64,000 nt of DNA from Austropuccinia psidii (taxonomy: Eukaryota > Basidiomycota > Pucciniomycetes > Pucciniales > Sphaerophragmiaceae). Each line of letters starts with the position of its first letter. Positions within the stretch are counted from its first letter, which is position 1. The position numbers were made by a program, and so were the translations under genes. Positions 45,951 to 59,868 of this stretch are shown here, piece by piece. The notes beneath the pieces are model-generated. The model did not search any database and was not told the origin of the DNA. It was given only the letters and a program-made list of their open reading frames with translations. The DNA is taken from positions 48,514,698-48,578,697 of the forward strand of contig JALGQZ010000011.1 in NCBI GenBank assembly GCA_023105745.1, written 5' to 3'.

Positions 45951-47317
45951 TTTAAATGGTGTTAGACTTTGTTAAGAATAAGATTGAATATGGAAGCTTA
46001 TTAAAACCATGGACAATTTTATGGCATATAAATGCCAATTTGGTCATATCCATTGTTTTCTGGCAATTCATCATCTGGGGGAAACCTGTCCCCATCACCA
46101 TCATCCAGCCATTCTTGGCCACCTTTGGGCATTTTCAAGTAAACAGGGGAAATACAGCCCAAAAGGCTGTATTATTACTTTAGGTTTTGAATAAATTTTT
46201 GTTAATTTTGCCATAATATGCTATTTTCCAATGAAATACAGGAATCATGCACAAATGACCATATTAGGCCATTTGGGGCCTAATTGCTAGATTTGTGCAT
46301 TTTTGTGCAAAAAAAGGTTTAGCCTGTATACGCTTGTTTTTGCCAAAACACCCAGCTATCCTTTGAAAACATGAAAAATACATTTTTACCATGTTTTTCA
46401 AGGCCATCCTTCAGAAGAGGGTAGGCTGACTTTTTCTTTCAAGAGCAAAAAGTGCCATAAATGGTGTTATAAACCATTATGCACCTTTTTTAACCAGCAA
46501 TTCAATGGTGACCAAATCAAGGGGCCATACTTCAATTTAAAAAATGCCTTTTCAGCCCTTATGGCATAATATTTCTGGGGGATTAATCAAGGATCAAGAT
46601 AAGTGTTATCTTCAATACCAATCAACTCCATCATCAGGTATTTTCTTTTTTTCAAGTATGCAGTATTCCCCAAGGGAATACCTGTAGTTCCCATTTTGAG
46701 GGATATTCAAGAGGAAGCTCCAAATCAGTTTTAAAGTGTCAATTCTCCATCAATTCACATTTGCAACCATATTCATTCAATATGATCTTGTTCCATAGAG
46801 GCTTATATTTCAACCATATATCCTGGGAAGATCAATCAACACAGTTCATTTCTACAAGAAATAAATATACACCAGTTGTCAGCCTGAAGGAGTCAAGCTA
46901 TCAAATTGTAATATATACAAGCCTCTCTTTCAACCCTGGGTTTGGTTACCAAAGTTAATTAATGTACTATGACTTATTTTATCTTTTCTTTTCTTTAATC
47001 TTGATAGGGAATACTGATATTATTAAGTCAGTCATTTGCACCTCTTTTCTCACCTGTCAGTGGATATTGGTGGTCATATCCTTTACTAATTTCATTGTTC
47101 TTTTCGGCAGGTTAAAACTTTGAATAAAAGACTTACCTTTTTTTCTCTTTAGAAATTAGGATTTCTTTCCTATTTTAATCTCATTCTTGTACTTGCATTA
47201 TTTTTGTTAAATAAATATACTATTTCTTATTTCCTTAATTTTTTGGAGTCTTCCAAGTGAGTTCCCTTATTCCTGAGTGCTATGCCACCCTTTTTATTCC
47301 CAATAGCTCCTGTGAAA
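45951..47317 (+). repeat. 5' LTR of element E
   Basis: The right end is set by CTGTGAAA at 47317 by alignment with the A LTR. The left end is approximate. The first 700 or so bases are shared with 62557-63400 but not with the A-type LTR; the last 400 resemble A. TATAC at 46914-46918 is 39 bases before AGTTAATTAAT at 46953-46963. Confidence 0.65.
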
Positions 47318-47321
47318 TTAT

Positions 47322-47332
47322 ATTAATTAACT
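47322..47332 (+). other. Presumed self-primer binding site of element E
   Basis: ATTAATTAACT, the exact 11-base reverse complement of 46953-46963, placed a few bases inside the LTR end as in A and C. Confidence 0.5.
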
Positions 47333-48016
47333 AATAAATTTATATTTCATTTTTTCATTTTTTATTTTTTATTTTCAAAATAATACATTCCTCAATTATC
47401 TTAATTTTACAATATTAATGAGATTTTCTGAAAATATATCAATTTTAAATAACTCTTTAATTCTTGAAAATTTATTTTATCTTTATACTTTTCTTCAATC
47501 TTTATCAATTTTCTTTTCTCAAAATATTCCGGATCACCATTTTTTAGTCATTTTTTATTCCATTCAATTTCAAATCAGGTCACAGGATAATTTTGATTTT
47601 AAGGTTTGTTACAAAATGAATTTCATTCAAAATCTTCATTCATTAAGGTTCATTTTTATTCATTCTTCGAAAATCTGGATTCATAGAAAGACTTTCATTT
47701 GAAAGATTTATTGGAAATGAATCTTATTTTGGCTTGAAGAAATTTATTGACCTGAAGATTCAATCAATTCAATTTGATTTATTGCTTGACTTCCCTCAAT
47801 AATTAATTCATTTGATTGAATTTCTTCAAGACTTATTTATTAAATTCCTCAAGATTCATTGATTTATTGATTGACCTCAAGAAAGTTTTTATTCTTATTT
47901 TTCCTCAAGATGTCGATTTTGATATTGACTTGAAGCTTTCATATTTGATTTGAATCAAGTTCTTCACATTAAAATTTTGATTTTATAGTCATTTTATTTT
48001 ATTTTAATCTGATATC
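47333..48016 (+). repeat. gag leader of element E
   Basis: AT-rich leader; from about 47730 to 47960 it shows the CCTCAAGAT and TTGATTTATTGATT type repeats also seen in A and C. No gene. Confidence 0.5.
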
Positions 48017-49240
48017 ATGCCTTTCCAACATTCACCTCATGCAATACAGACAAGATCTCATGCCAGAACTCAATCTGTCCTCAATATAACATCTAGAGTG
48101 CCTCTTGATAGTACCCCATAGGTTCCTCAGCTGAGAGCCTATTTGGACAGAGGACCAATTGTGGAAGGGAGGGAGAGGGCTGAGAAGAGAAAGATCTTTT
48201 TCAGGAGTTGTTGGCACTTTTCCTGGAATTTCAAATACTTCTTTCAAAGGTATTTGTGAAGATGGTGAAGAAGGGGAGGAGAATTCTGTGGAAAAGGAAG
48301 AGTCTGAAGATATCAAGGTTGTCCCTGCTCCTGTGAGAGCTTCTGAAGGTACTTGAGGCCCAACTATAGCCAAATATGATCAGCCTGTCTCTCATCGGTC
48401 TCGACCATCATGAAACAGATTACTCATATTATGGCCAATCTTCAAGCAGCTTCAAAACAGCCAGCCTCAGATACTCCATCTATGAAGGCACCAGACTCCT
48501 TTGATAGGACTCAACCCTTTAAAGTAAGAAGCTTTATCCAGCCCTTCCAGCTTATTTTCCATAATGATAAGGAAAATATCTCTCAAGACAAGAAGAAAGT
48601 TGATTATTCCACTTCATTTCTCATTAGAAGGGATTCAAAATGTATTGAGAATTATCTTTAAAATCTCAAAATAAAGACCCAAGATACCTTTTCAACAATT
48701 GGGCACTATTACAATCCCAACTCTACAATTTGTTTGGGGACCCAAATGCAGTCAGAAAAGAAGAAGCAGAGCTGGATGACTTGATAATGAAGGAAGGAGG
48801 GCATGTTTCATTATATATTGCTTATTTAAGATTTTTTGTGTCACGAATTGGGGATTGGGGTGAAAGGGCTGTTATACATCAGTATAGGAAGCTGTTGGCC
48901 TCCAGAACTCTGGATCAATTGGCATCCCATCCTTCAATTATTGATAATATGAAAGACTTAATGGATGTTACCCTGGAGCTTGATTCCAGGTACCATTAGA
49001 GGAGGAAGGAGAATAATCATTTTGAGAGAAGAATCCTGAAGCCTCAAACTCAAGTTCTTCTCATAATCAAAATTCTTGAATTTCAAGTCACAGGAAGGAG
49101 GAAAATTTTGATTTTCAAAAGAGGGACAAGCCCCGTTCTCAATCCCTGCAATTCTGTATCATTAAAATACTGATATCATCTAAATTGACCAAGATATCTG
49201 GCCTGGAAGTTTTTGAAGCCACCTAATGAGGTACCATAAT
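48017..49240 (+). pseudogene. gag of element E
   Basis: Starts ATG at 48017 with MPFQHSPHA, matching the gag start of C. Broken by a stop near 48120 and several frameshifts. Recognisable segments: TPSMKAPDSFD near 48470, the capsid block ending in DVTLELDSRYH (48730-48999), and a decayed Lys-rich tail. No zinc knuckle survives. Confidence 0.8.
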
Positions 49241-49828
49241 ATATCAAAAAAACTTGAGACCATTACAGCTTCTGATTTTTTTGAGAACGTTAAAAATGAA
49301 ACATATCAAGTTTAAGAGCTCATAAAGCCCTTCTATTCTGTGATCTTGTAGTCTGGATACCTCATAAATGTACTGAGATATCTGGATTAAAAGGATTTTG
49401 GCCAATACTGGTCTGTACCAACCAGTACTGGATTAATACTTAAAATAATGGTAGTTTAAATATTAAAAATGCTCATAATGATTAAAATTAGTCATAAAAA
49501 CACTATGGATGCATCACTAAAATTCTGATGTGGTTTTTGAAGAGTTTTTTCACCCTGTATTGATCCATAATGATCATTTTTGGTCTCAAAACCACAATCC
49601 TGAGAATGATGACATCAGAATTGATGGTAAAGACCACAATACAGCCTCCAGAGTGAAGGCTTTTACTCTGAAGATATGTGAAGAGGTTACAAGCCCCTCA
49701 CTGTCCCTAAAAGTGATAAATAAAGGTCTTTACTCACTGGAAACGACCTTCCTCATCATGAATTATCATCCTTATGTAGTTGAACTATCTTATATCAGTA
49801 TTACTCCTGGGAATATATTGATATAATT
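49241..49828. repeat. Older S-like LTR fragment in element E (left part)
   Basis: Segments here resemble the interior of S2: 49541-49610 to 50755-50830, and 49730-49790 to 50930-50985. It appears to be part of an older S-family LTR into which S2 inserted; its right end may be near 51465. Its left boundary against gag is unclear. Confidence 0.4.
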
Positions 49829-51265
49829 TGTTGGCCTGTGACTCAAAACCAGAGCACAAGCATGACAGCCAAATACCATAAATCAATGGTATAGCCAAGA
49901 TACCACCAAAACATGGAACTAATCCAAATAAGCTCAAAAGCTATCAAACGGAAGAGGAAACTTACCCCTTTCCAAATATACAAGTCCCATCACCATAGGA
50001 CAAAGAATAACAGAGTTATTCCTGCACAAAGTTGTTGCTGAGCATAAGCCTTGATTTTCACCTCTCATCTGAAATACAGAGTAAGAGGCTTAACCCCATC
50101 AAATGGGTATTCAAAATGAAGCTCTAGATAAGGGCTATCTAATGGTACCAGCCAAACTGAGCTAGTACCAGCATTACAGAGGTTATGGTCAAATTCAGGC
50201 CAAATAAGGGTGAATAAAATGTTCACCTCTCATCTAACTTCTACACTTTTAGTGTGAGATACCTAAAGTAGGGTCTTTTTAGAAAGAGAACAATAAGGGC
50301 TATTTGATTGTGTCATTAATTTTCCCATATCTCCTCTAGAACAAAATCTATAAGGCAAACAAGCCTAATAGAGCTTTTTGCCTAAAACACGCATATGTAC
50401 CAAAATCTTGTACATGGGTTAATTTTGCCATATTTAATAATAACCATATGAAATGAGGTACCATTGTGTATAACACATACAGGGCTATACACTGAACCAA
50501 TTTTGAGGTTGATATCTCAAAAACGGACAACGTTATGGCTGTTTTGAGGTCGAAATCCCACAGTTTGGCCAATACAGCCTTACCCTGGGATAATATCTCA
50601 TAACCATGATTATGAGGTGTCAAACAGATGAATCAGCTTGTTTTTATTTCAATACCTCATAGTTCATTCAATACTGGGGTGTCATACAGGTTCTGTACAG
50701 CATTCTACGCATCATACATGTCAGAATCAGGCTGTGTGGTTCCCAGATGAAAATTTTCACCCTGTATTGGTGAGAACTGCCCAGATGTGGTTTCAAAACC
50801 ACATCTGAGCCCAATACAGGCTATACAGGCCTTTTGCAAACCACAATCCTGTCTTTGAGAGTGAAAAATCTTCACTTCCTCTACATGAAAAGGTCTAGCA
50901 GCCTTTTCACCCCATTTCAGGATAAAAGGAGGCCTTTTCACTGCCAGAAAAGGAATCCCCATCCTGATCTTGAATTCCTATGTAGTCCAACTTTCAAAAA
51001 CAGTTATACGCTTGGAAAATAAACAGGTTATACTTTAAATTTAAGTATTGTAGTTCTTATTATAGTAACCCAACTGGTAAGACTGCACCCAGGGCTTTCA
51101 GCAGCACTCACCACCACTATTATACAATGGTAAAGCCCTTTTATCATCATTATAACCCCTTATTATCATAAATAAAAGTCTTTTTAAACTATTTTTACCA
51201 TGTCAGAGTCATAGTTAAAGTTTGTAAATACTATCATACACCTTTATCATAGACTCAGCCTGACA
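49829..51265. repeat. Solo LTR S2
   Basis: 1437 bp, TGTTGGCCTGTGACTC to GACTCAGCCTGACA, flanked by the duplication TAATT (49824-49828, 51266-51270). It is the reverse-orientation copy of S1 (11674-13111), almost the same length, with the same nested palindrome. No internal region. Confidence 0.88.
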
Positions 51266-51477
51266 TAATTGAATTAATTAATCACTGTAGTAATTATTAC
51301 AGTCAATTGATACTAAATAATTGCAACCAAGGTTCTCAGTAAATTAATCACTACTTTTATCATATAACAGTGGCAGCTTTTAGCTATTTGTAAAGCTATT
51401 CTTATACTTTCAACATCATAGTACTTGCTTGTAATTACTATTTTTGAGCTACATCATAGACTCATTCTAGAAGCTAA
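51266..51477. repeat. Older S-like LTR fragment in element E (right part)
   Basis: Between S2 and the resumption of E pol. It ends near 51465 with a CATAGACTCATTC block resembling the S terminus. Confidence 0.3.
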
Positions 51478-53039
51478 GGCCTCCAAGTGTTTGATATTTA
51501 GGTTATATTATTTCTTCTGAAGTCCTCAAGATGAACCAACAAAAAATCCAGAACATTCTCGATTGGCATCCTCCAAGAAACCTCAAGGCTCATCAATCAT
51601 CCCTTGGATTTGCCAACTTCTATCATCACTTCATCAAGAATTACTCAAAGACAATCAGTTCACTCACCAAGTTACTAAAGAAAGATTCAGTTATTATCAT
51701 CAATGAGAAAGCTCTTAGCCAGTTTCAAACACTCAAAGAGGATTTAACCACAGCTGCAGTTCCCTCTCACTTCAGCCCTTCTCTATCCACCATTGTAGAG
51801 ACCAATGCCTCTGATTATTCCTTGGGTGCTGTACTAAGTGGAGTGACCAACTCAAGAAAAAATCCAATTGCATTGGATAGTTGAAAGTTAGTTCCAGCAG
51901 AGCTCAATTATGCAATTAATGACAAGGAGCTCCTTGGGATAGTCTGGGCTCTAAAGCGCTGGAGGTCTTTTCTTCTTTCTCTCTTTTCCCCCTTTGAGGT
52001 TCTCATCAATCATTCTTCACTTCAATAATTTATGTCCTCTAAGGTCCTCACTCACTGGGCTGAATTTAATTTCACTGTATCTTACTGTCCAGGCCACATA
52101 GCCACTCTTCCAGATCCATTATCACATTGGGACAATGTTTATACAGAGGGGGAGGATTTAATCCGCAAGAATCCATTAAATTTTCAGAAACCTATCAAGA
52201 AAGATGAAGTTAAACTCTCAAAGTTCTTTGAAGTCAAGGTGTATTTCATTTCAAATTCACTTGAATAAATTCAGAAGGAAGTTTGGAAAGATCCTCAGTA
52301 AAACAGTATTCATCAAGAGCTGGGTAAAGGCACATTGGTTGAAGATTATTCTCTTAAAAGATTGGGCAGTGGCTCCAAATGAACCCAAAATTAAATTCAA
52401 CAGGCTTCAGAATCACCATGACTCTCCTCTAGCTAGCCACCCTTTCCAACAGAATACTCTCAAACATGTCAAGCAGGGTTTTCACTGGTCTGGAATGACT
52501 CAAATTATCAATGATTATGTTTCATCCTGTAAACAGTGTTCAATAAACAATAAAATTCATCACAAGAAGTGTGTATTACTCAAGCCTCTTACAGTTAAAA
52601 AGTGTCCTTGGATTTGTCTCTCAATTAACTTCATCACCAAATGGCCATTGTCCAGTTCCTTTGACCAAATTATGGTTTTAGTGGACAGATTTTCAAAAAT
52701 TGAAATATTTATTTCAACAATGTCTTCAATCAATTCACTGGATTTGGGCCATTTATTAATTAAGAATTTTTTCTCAAAGAATGGCCTTCCTTGAGGAATC
52801 TTAAGTGATAGAGGTTCCCTTTTTGTTACTTTTTTTGGACCAGTATTTACCAGAAGCTCAGATTTCAAGACATATGTCAACCACTTATAATCCTGAAACT
52901 GATGGAAAGACAGAGAGAGTAAATAAGACACTAGAAAAGTACCTTAAGCTGTATTTTAGCTATCATAAAGATGATTGGAACAAATGGCTCTCTCTGGATG
53001 AACTTTCTTATGATAAATATGACCACTCTTCAACAAAAC
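51478..53039 (+). pseudogene. pol of element E (RT end, RNase H, integrase)
   Basis: Resumes in the RT thumb/connection (YLGY context, then 51531-51884) and goes through RNase H (TDAS is TNAS near 51805; DKELLGIVWALKRW near 51920), integrase HHCC (HHDSPLASHP near 52415) and the catalytic core. The first catalytic Asp is Asn (INFITKW near 52625). Broken by frameshifts near 51885, 52270 and 52800. It stops at 53039, where element D begins, just before the integrase C-terminus and chromodomain. Confidence 0.82.
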
Positions 53040-54848
53040 TGTAAGGTGTGGATATGAAACTTTGATAAAATATCAAGTACCTTTCCTGTCCTAAAAGTTT
53101 GTATAAGGTAAAATTATTTGAAAATAGTAAGAAATAGTATTTTTAAAGAGAAAACATGCCAATTCTATTGTTTTTAACTTTGTAAGTATAAAACAATAAT
53201 ATAATAAAAATTTATTGTTTTGCCAACAACAAAGATTTATCCAAAAATACTCTACAAGAGATATTTAAGGCCACAAAAGAAATTTCTTCAAGAGCAATTT
53301 CAATTGAAATTAATTGAGAAAAGAACTGAAAGCAATTAATTAAAGAAAAAAGTCTTCAAAAAAGATATTTAAAGAGAGAAAACACCCAAAAGTGACCAGA
53401 GTGAATTTGGAAACAAAGTGACAAAGCTAACAGTGATGAAAGATGCTTTAATTCACTTTTGGGGTGGTTCAGGGGTAAAAATGATTATAAGAGTTACAAA
53501 CAATGATTATAATGATTTTTTAACGTGGTTGAAAGGTTTGAAATGAAATGAAAAGGGTGGTTGGAATCTTTCATTGATTGGATTAAAAGTGATTAAACTA
53601 ATTAAAAAAGGGAAAGATTCTAGCATGAAGAGAAAAGTGGGGCAAAGAAGACATTCTTTTATAGCCATCAATTTTCTTACTCCAAAAGTAAAATTTACTA
53701 TTGTCAGTCGTGGAAAACACTCTGACAACAGAAAAGCCAATTATGGAATCATTGAACCCTGGTTTAGACCAAAAAAGGGCTGGTTTTAGCCATTTTAAAC
53801 CCTTAAATCAGCCATTACTATAGTAATACCTGGCCTAGAGCCTTCAAAACACGTCAAAATGAGTGTAAGAGACGTAGAAAGCAGTTAAAACTGGCTTTAC
53901 CAATATTGTTTTATCTTAAGGGTAGTTTTACCCTCTTGGCAACAGTTAAAACTACCCTGGTTGGTATCAAAACCTCATCATCAATTGAGTCACAGACCCT
54001 GTGCCTCAATTCCAGGCCAAAAGTGATGAAATTTTGCATGGATTTTGACATCTCACACCTGTCAGAAAGGATTTTGGGGGTCTGGCTCCCCCTTAGAGCT
54101 AGAGTTCCTTTTCCCCCCAAATTTAATCTTTCCAATTTATTTTTTCCTTTAATTCTTCATCATGTATTATACTTACAATTTACATATGTAATTAAATTGA
54201 GTTTTAAAGCATACTGCTGTAATAATTGACACCTCATATGTAAATCACAGCTCACTTATGTAATACATGTGCACATTTTGACAATTCAATTGAATTCAAT
54301 TGAAAATACTTCAATTCCTCATAACTTCTAAAATATACACAACACCTCAATTTTAACACAAAAATTGATGATGAAAACTAAATTTGATGTTAATTAAATT
54401 AAGGTTTTGAGGATTTCCAACTTCTATACAGAGAATACAAAAAACTTAATTTAAGCTTATTTATAGTTGAGTTACAAAAATTTCACTCAGAGGTGACCCC
54501 ACCTAATTCTTTATAAGGAATCCAATGGTGAAATAAATTTTATATGTTTATTTGTTAGATAAAAAGTTATGATAAAATTCATTTAACTTTTTTCTACAAT
54601 GATTTTATTTTGGTTCATTTTGTTAAAAATTCATTTTTACTTAATTTTTTCAAGTAAAAATGTGTTTTTACAATTTTCAGATTTAATGTATTTTTATTTT
54701 TAAATTATAATTAAATTTTTGATTATGTATATAAATTCATATGTAATTTTTATTTCAATTATGTAAATAAATCTATTTTATTTATGTTTGTTTATTAATT
54801 GTTTGTTTGTGGTCTTTTGGGTATATGAAAATACCTCTAAGGCTCACA
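53040..54848 (-). repeat. 3' LTR of element D
   Basis: 1809 bp, TGTAAGGTGTGGATATG to AAGGCTCACA, matching both B LTRs with more differences than these show to each other. The purine tract follows at 54849-54860. Confidence 0.9.
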
Positions 54849-54860
54849 TTCCCTCCCCCT

Positions 54861-57800
54861 AAAAAAAGAATATTACTTTTTAATATTGTTATTTCTAGTA
54901 TTTATGAATCTTCTGAGAGGTTTGGTAGCTTCAGGTATGTCCTTTTCTTCTAACCATTCATCTTCACAAGTTGGGTCACTGTACCTAATTTCCTTACTTT
55001 TTTGGTTCTTAATTTTCTTTCTTTAAAAACTTTGGTTATCTTCTTAATACCAGATGTCTCAATAGGGGGTATAGCTTGGGGAACTCTATTCCTCAAGGGA
55101 AGCTTCTCAGCATCACTAGATCTATATGGCTTTATCAAGCTCACTGGAAATGTAGGATGCTTATTACTAAGTTCACCAGATAATTCTACTTCAACAGCAT
55201 TTTATCCAAGGAGGGTTTGAATAACAAAAGGTCCTGCAAAGGAGTCTTTGAGCTTTTTAGATCCTTTGATTTTATTGAAGTTTGTGGTGGATACTAGTAT
55301 TAAATCCCCCACTTTGAAATCTGGAGTGTCATGTGGTTTGTCCCATTTATCTTTAGCATATGCAAATGAGTCTTTCAGTTATATTACTGCATGCTTTCTA
55401 GCTCTGTCTAGCATTCCTTTGAAGCTGGCAGCTGTAGGATTTATTTCAACCAAATATTTTTTTAAAGAATCTTGGGGTAACTTGGGATTCCATCCCTTTT
55501 CTAAAATAGCAGGAGTTTGATTGGTACTGGCATGAATTGATGTCTTATATGCCAATTCTAATGCTGGTAGAAGAGTACACCAATCATGATTGAAGCCATC
55601 ACAATCTTTGAATTCAAGGCCATATGCACAAAATCTTCTCACCATTTCTCCCAAGGTTTATATCATTCTTTTAGCTAGATCATCAGTTTGTGGGTGGTGG
55701 GCTGTAGAGAAAGGAAATTTAGTGCCAAATAATTCGTGAAGATTTGTCCACAGTGCTGAAGTGAATTTGGGATCCCTGTCACTAATGATATTTGTGAATA
55801 TGCCAGTCCATGATATTACTCTATTCCATATTAGAAGAGCTGTATCCATGGCTTTATCATCTTTGTGACATGGTACAAATATTGGAGTTTTACTGAATCT
55901 TTCTACAATCACTAGGCAAGCATTATAGCTTCTGTCACCTCCTGGTGGTAGGCCAGTTACCCAATCCATATGGAAAATTTCCCAAGGTCTGCTGGGTTCT
56001 TGGATTTTGATCATATTTCCAAGTCTTTTCACAGGTTTTACAATACTCTGAAACATCTTTCTGCCACATTGGCCACCACATGAAGGTATTTTCTTTTTCT
56101 CTTGTTATGTCTTCAGACAGATGTCCTGAAAAGGGGCTGTAATGGCATTCTTTAAGTACAAGATTGATTCATGACCTGTCCATGACTGTCATGACACATG
56201 TGTGCTTGGTCCTGTGGTAAATTATACCATCCAGTAGGTGAAATCTTCCTTCATCATAAGATTTTCTCCATACTTCATCCAAGGCATGTATTAGAGAGTT
56301 GTCTTTACAGTCTTTGTTAAGTAATTGGAATAAGTGGCTACAATTCTTATCTTGAGTGTAACTGTTTCTTACTTCTTCAAAGAAGGTGGTTTTCAAGTCT
56401 GTAACACTTATTCCTTCTATTGGGATCTGTGGGGAAGCTTCTTCTGGCACATAAGTAGGATTATCAATACTATTTGGTAATGGCCATCTGCTTAGTCCAT
56501 CTACATTTTTATGAATATTCCTATCTTTATGAACAATAGTCATATTGCCCCTATACTCTTGTATGGCTATTTGCCATCTGAGAATATGTCTGTTGGGTGG
56601 TTTCATGTTTAAAAGTAATTTAACAGTGGTACAATCTGTTATTACTTCAAAAAAACATCCCTCCAGAATGTAGTTGAGTTTTTCTAGAGCCCAAACAAGG
56701 GATAAACACTCCATCTGACTTTCTCCATATCTGGCTTCAGTTGGTTTGATTTGCCTGGATATGAAACATATGGGTCCTTCCACAGGTTTATCGTTGATAA
56801 TATGGACTTTATGAAGTGCAGCACCAAGTCCATCTCCTGATTCATCAATATAAAGCTTAAAAGGAAGCTTAAAGTCTGGCATCAGTAAGAGTGGAGCAGT
56901 GGTTGAGGATTGTCTCAGAGATTCAAAGGCTTTGACTCTGTCAACAGTCATTTCAAATACTGTGTCTTTGTCACATAATTTACATAGAGGTCTTGCTATG
57001 GATGCAAAATATTTAATATGTTGCCTGTAATATCCTGCAAACCCCAAAAATGACTGAATTTCTTTCTTATTCTGAGGCATAGGTTTCAGCAATACTTCTG
57101 CAACTTTGGTTTTGTCAATTCCAAGGGATAAACCAGATACTACATGTCCCAGTGCTTTAAGCTCTTTAAATCCAAAAATGGCATTTCTTCAGGGAAATTT
57201 TCATGTTGACAGATTGTATTTTTATCAAAACTCTGGATAATCTGTACATATGTTCTTCCCAAGTTTTGTAACAGACAATAATGTCATCAATGTAAATGAT
57301 TAACCATCCTTCTGAAAGCTCTTCAGGGAAAATTTCATTCATCATTCTTTGCAAGTGTGAAGGTGCATTTTTGATTCCAAAAGGCATCCTCAAATATTCA
57401 TAAATTCCACAATGATCAATAATTCTTAAGTATTTCCTTTCTCTTGGTGTCACCACATTTTGATGAAATACTTGAAGGGGATCCATAGTGCTTATATACA
57501 CTGCTTGAGATATTTGGGTGAGGGAAATTGGGATTTTTGGTATTGGGTACCTGTCTGGAACAGTGTAAGTGTTCAGAGCTCTAAAGTACCCAACCATTCT
57601 ATATTTTCCATTATGCCATGCCACTATGACTGGTGTAGTTATTTCTACTTCTTCATTGTGGCCAACCTTTCTTATTACACCAAGATCTAAGAGTTCTTTA
57701 ATATGAATTTCTAGAGCTTCTCTTGATTTAGGACTTTCTCGATATGCAGGTCTTCTTAAGAGTGGTGGAATAGGTCTCTCAATATTAAGGATGATGTCAA

Positions 57801-58450
57801 CTTCATGACAAATAATTGCTCCCAAAGTTTCTTTGTCTGATGCAAATGCTCCTCTGTGGTCATATAAAAGGGCAGAAAGTTCATTTTCCTGATTATCAGT
57901 CAGATCAAGGCTTATTTGAGCTTCATTTAACTGTTCATATTTGAATATTTCCAACTCTAAGTTGACTGCTGCTACTTTACTTACTGTAATTTGTCTTTTA
58001 AATGGTAAAAAGGCAAATTTTTTGACGCTTATTGTCTCCAATAGTAAAGTATCTATCCTTGTTTTTGTGTAAGTCTATTCCATAAATGATCAAATAGTCA
58101 TTTCTGAATATAAAATGGGTACTAGAGCAATTTTCCATAGCAACAAATTCAACAGTGATTCTTAAATTTCCATTAATATGTGGGAATATGATATTGATCT
58201 CAAAGATTCCCAATGATTTCATTGTATTACTTGCACTATTGAATTTTATGCCATCAATTGGTAACAAGTAATCTTCAAAATTTGGTACACAAGTCTTAAG
58301 AAAAGATTTGCCAACACAAGAGCAGAAGGCTCCTGGGTCAAGTAAACGTTTAGTGGGTTTGTTATTAATTACCACTTCTGTTATACAGGAGTTACCAGCT
58401 GTATAACCTTTTCTACTGTTTGGTTTGGTTTTCATAAGTTGTGCATCTTG
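54861..58450 (-). pseudogene. pol of element D
   Basis: Minus strand. 58510-57998: end of gag and protease (LLDPGAF, GNSCITEVV). 58041-57166: linker and RT with intact YIDD (near 57290). 57092-56169: RNase H with the first Asp present (LYIDESGDG). 56056-55379: integrase DDE core (HMDWVTGL, ISDRDPKF, AKRMIQ). Around 56030 about 30 bp are missing relative to B, removing the last Cys of the integrase zinc motif and the linker. The C-terminal chromo-like segment (about 55050-54930) is out of frame. Stops separate the blocks. Confidence 0.88.
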
Positions 58451-59482
58451 AATTTTTGACAAATCAAGTTGACCATTGCTCAATTGTGGCAAGTGGGAAT
58501 AAAATTCCATGATGTCAAAGGTGGCATTGATACTTTCTATATCCTTTGAAGATTCATAAAATATTTATGACTTATCATCTGAATTTTCTTCAATATTATT
58601 GTCTTTTTCAACATCAGGTTCTTTTTCAATGTCAATTTAATTGATTTTTCCCCTTTTTGGACATGTATCGGCTAAGTGGGTGGTACTTTGGCAAATATGG
58701 CACTTTCTGATTATATCTGCAGGTTTATATTTAAGATTATTAGAATTTTCTTTGGGATTTTTGCCCACAGAATCTTTCCAAGGTGTAAAAAACCTTGCTT
58801 TGAGATTCACCCTACTAGAACCAATCTTGGTTCTGGTGGTTACTTCTTCTAATATATTAAGATTATCTTCTGCTGAAGATTTTTCAGTAGTCCTGCTTTT
58901 GACAGCATGCTCTAAGTCACCTCCAAATTGTCTCAGAATCTTTCTGTGGATCATAAATTCTGACATGTCAGGATGCAATGCTGTTAATCTGTATTTTTGT
59001 TGGCAAAACCATGGTAAAGCTTTGTCTTTATCAGCATGAAATTTGGTATATTCAAAGGATGTTTCCACTTTAAATTTCCAAGCATCATTGGCCCATTTGT
59101 TGATAATTTGGGTTTTCCACTAAGTCCAACTTTGGTGTCCATGTGCTTGTCTTAATTTGATATACCATCTGTGAGCTGATCTGGTAAACAAGGTGTTAAA
59201 TTTTGCTGTTACCAATCTGTCTGGTAATTCAAAATCTTCTTCAATCATGTCAGTTCCTCTGATGAATTCCATATGGTCATATTCTCCTTCACCACTGAAG
59301 TGCGGCCATTCTTTAAGTTTTGGTACTTCTTTCAAAGGTGCTTGGCCCATTGATGGTTCCAAGGTATGAAAAGAAGTGGACAATTCATTTTTTATACTTG
59401 TGGGTTTGGAATTCTTGTGCCCTCATTTTGATTCAGAGGTGTAGACATTCTTGGTAAAGTGTTCAGTATTTGTTAAATATCA
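58451..59482 (-). pseudogene. gag of element D
   Basis: Capsid and nucleocapsid. The start codon equivalent is ATT. The CCHC zinc knuckle near 58690 is intact (C-x2-C-x4-H-x4-C), unlike B. It reads through into protease in the same frame, showing that this family has a single gag-pol frame. Broken by stops near 58635, 59118 and 59470 and a deletion near 59385. Confidence 0.85.
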
Positions 59483-59868
59483 TTAATTTTACTGTTGCTA
59501 CACCTTTGGGAATTTCTGTATTCATGTTGGAAGGCTTGTATTAAATTTATTACTTAAATTTTATACATGTCTTCTTTCTGTGTCAGTTCTTGCCATAACT
59601 CTGTCTGTCTTGTATTGTCAGAAGTGACTTGGTTCAATTTCATTGATAATTTTGATACTTCTCCTTGTGAAGAATCAAAACACTTTTTCAAGGCAATGGT
59701 ATATGTCTTTACTTCAGTAAATGAATTTTAAATGTCATAAAGGAATTTCTTGTTATCTGTCTTGATAATATTTATGGATTTCTTCATTTTTGTTTCAATT
59801 ATTTCATCAATATTGAATTTAGAATATTTGTCTTTTAATTCTTTAATAATGGCAGATTGTTCATCTAA
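59483..59868 (-). pseudogene. N-terminal gag fragment of element D
   Basis: Aligns with 14345-14710 of element B (coiled-coil-like part) and stops at about 59868, the truncation point. Confidence 0.6.

Larger units (their letters stand above)
45951..53039 (+). mobile_element. Element E: decayed relative of A/C with long LTRs
   Basis: Plus orientation: LTR (about 45951-47317), self-primer-type site, repeat leader, gag (48017 to about 49240), pol from the RT thumb to the integrase core (51478-53039). Protease and most of RT are absent; S-family LTR sequence lies in their place. The 3' part is missing because element D sits at 53040. It is far more diverged than A and C. Confidence 0.75.
53040..59868 (-). 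mobile_element. Element D: 5'-truncated B-family retrotransposon, interrupts E
   Basis: Minus orientation. 3' LTR 53040-54848, purine tract, pol, gag, then an abrupt end at about 59868 within the N-terminal gag region, so no 5' LTR. Flanking duplication cannot be tested; the left flank is AAAAC. Sequence beyond 59868 is R-family-like DNA, not the rest of element E, so a deletion or rearrangement removed both the 5' end of D and the 3' end of E. Confidence 0.85.
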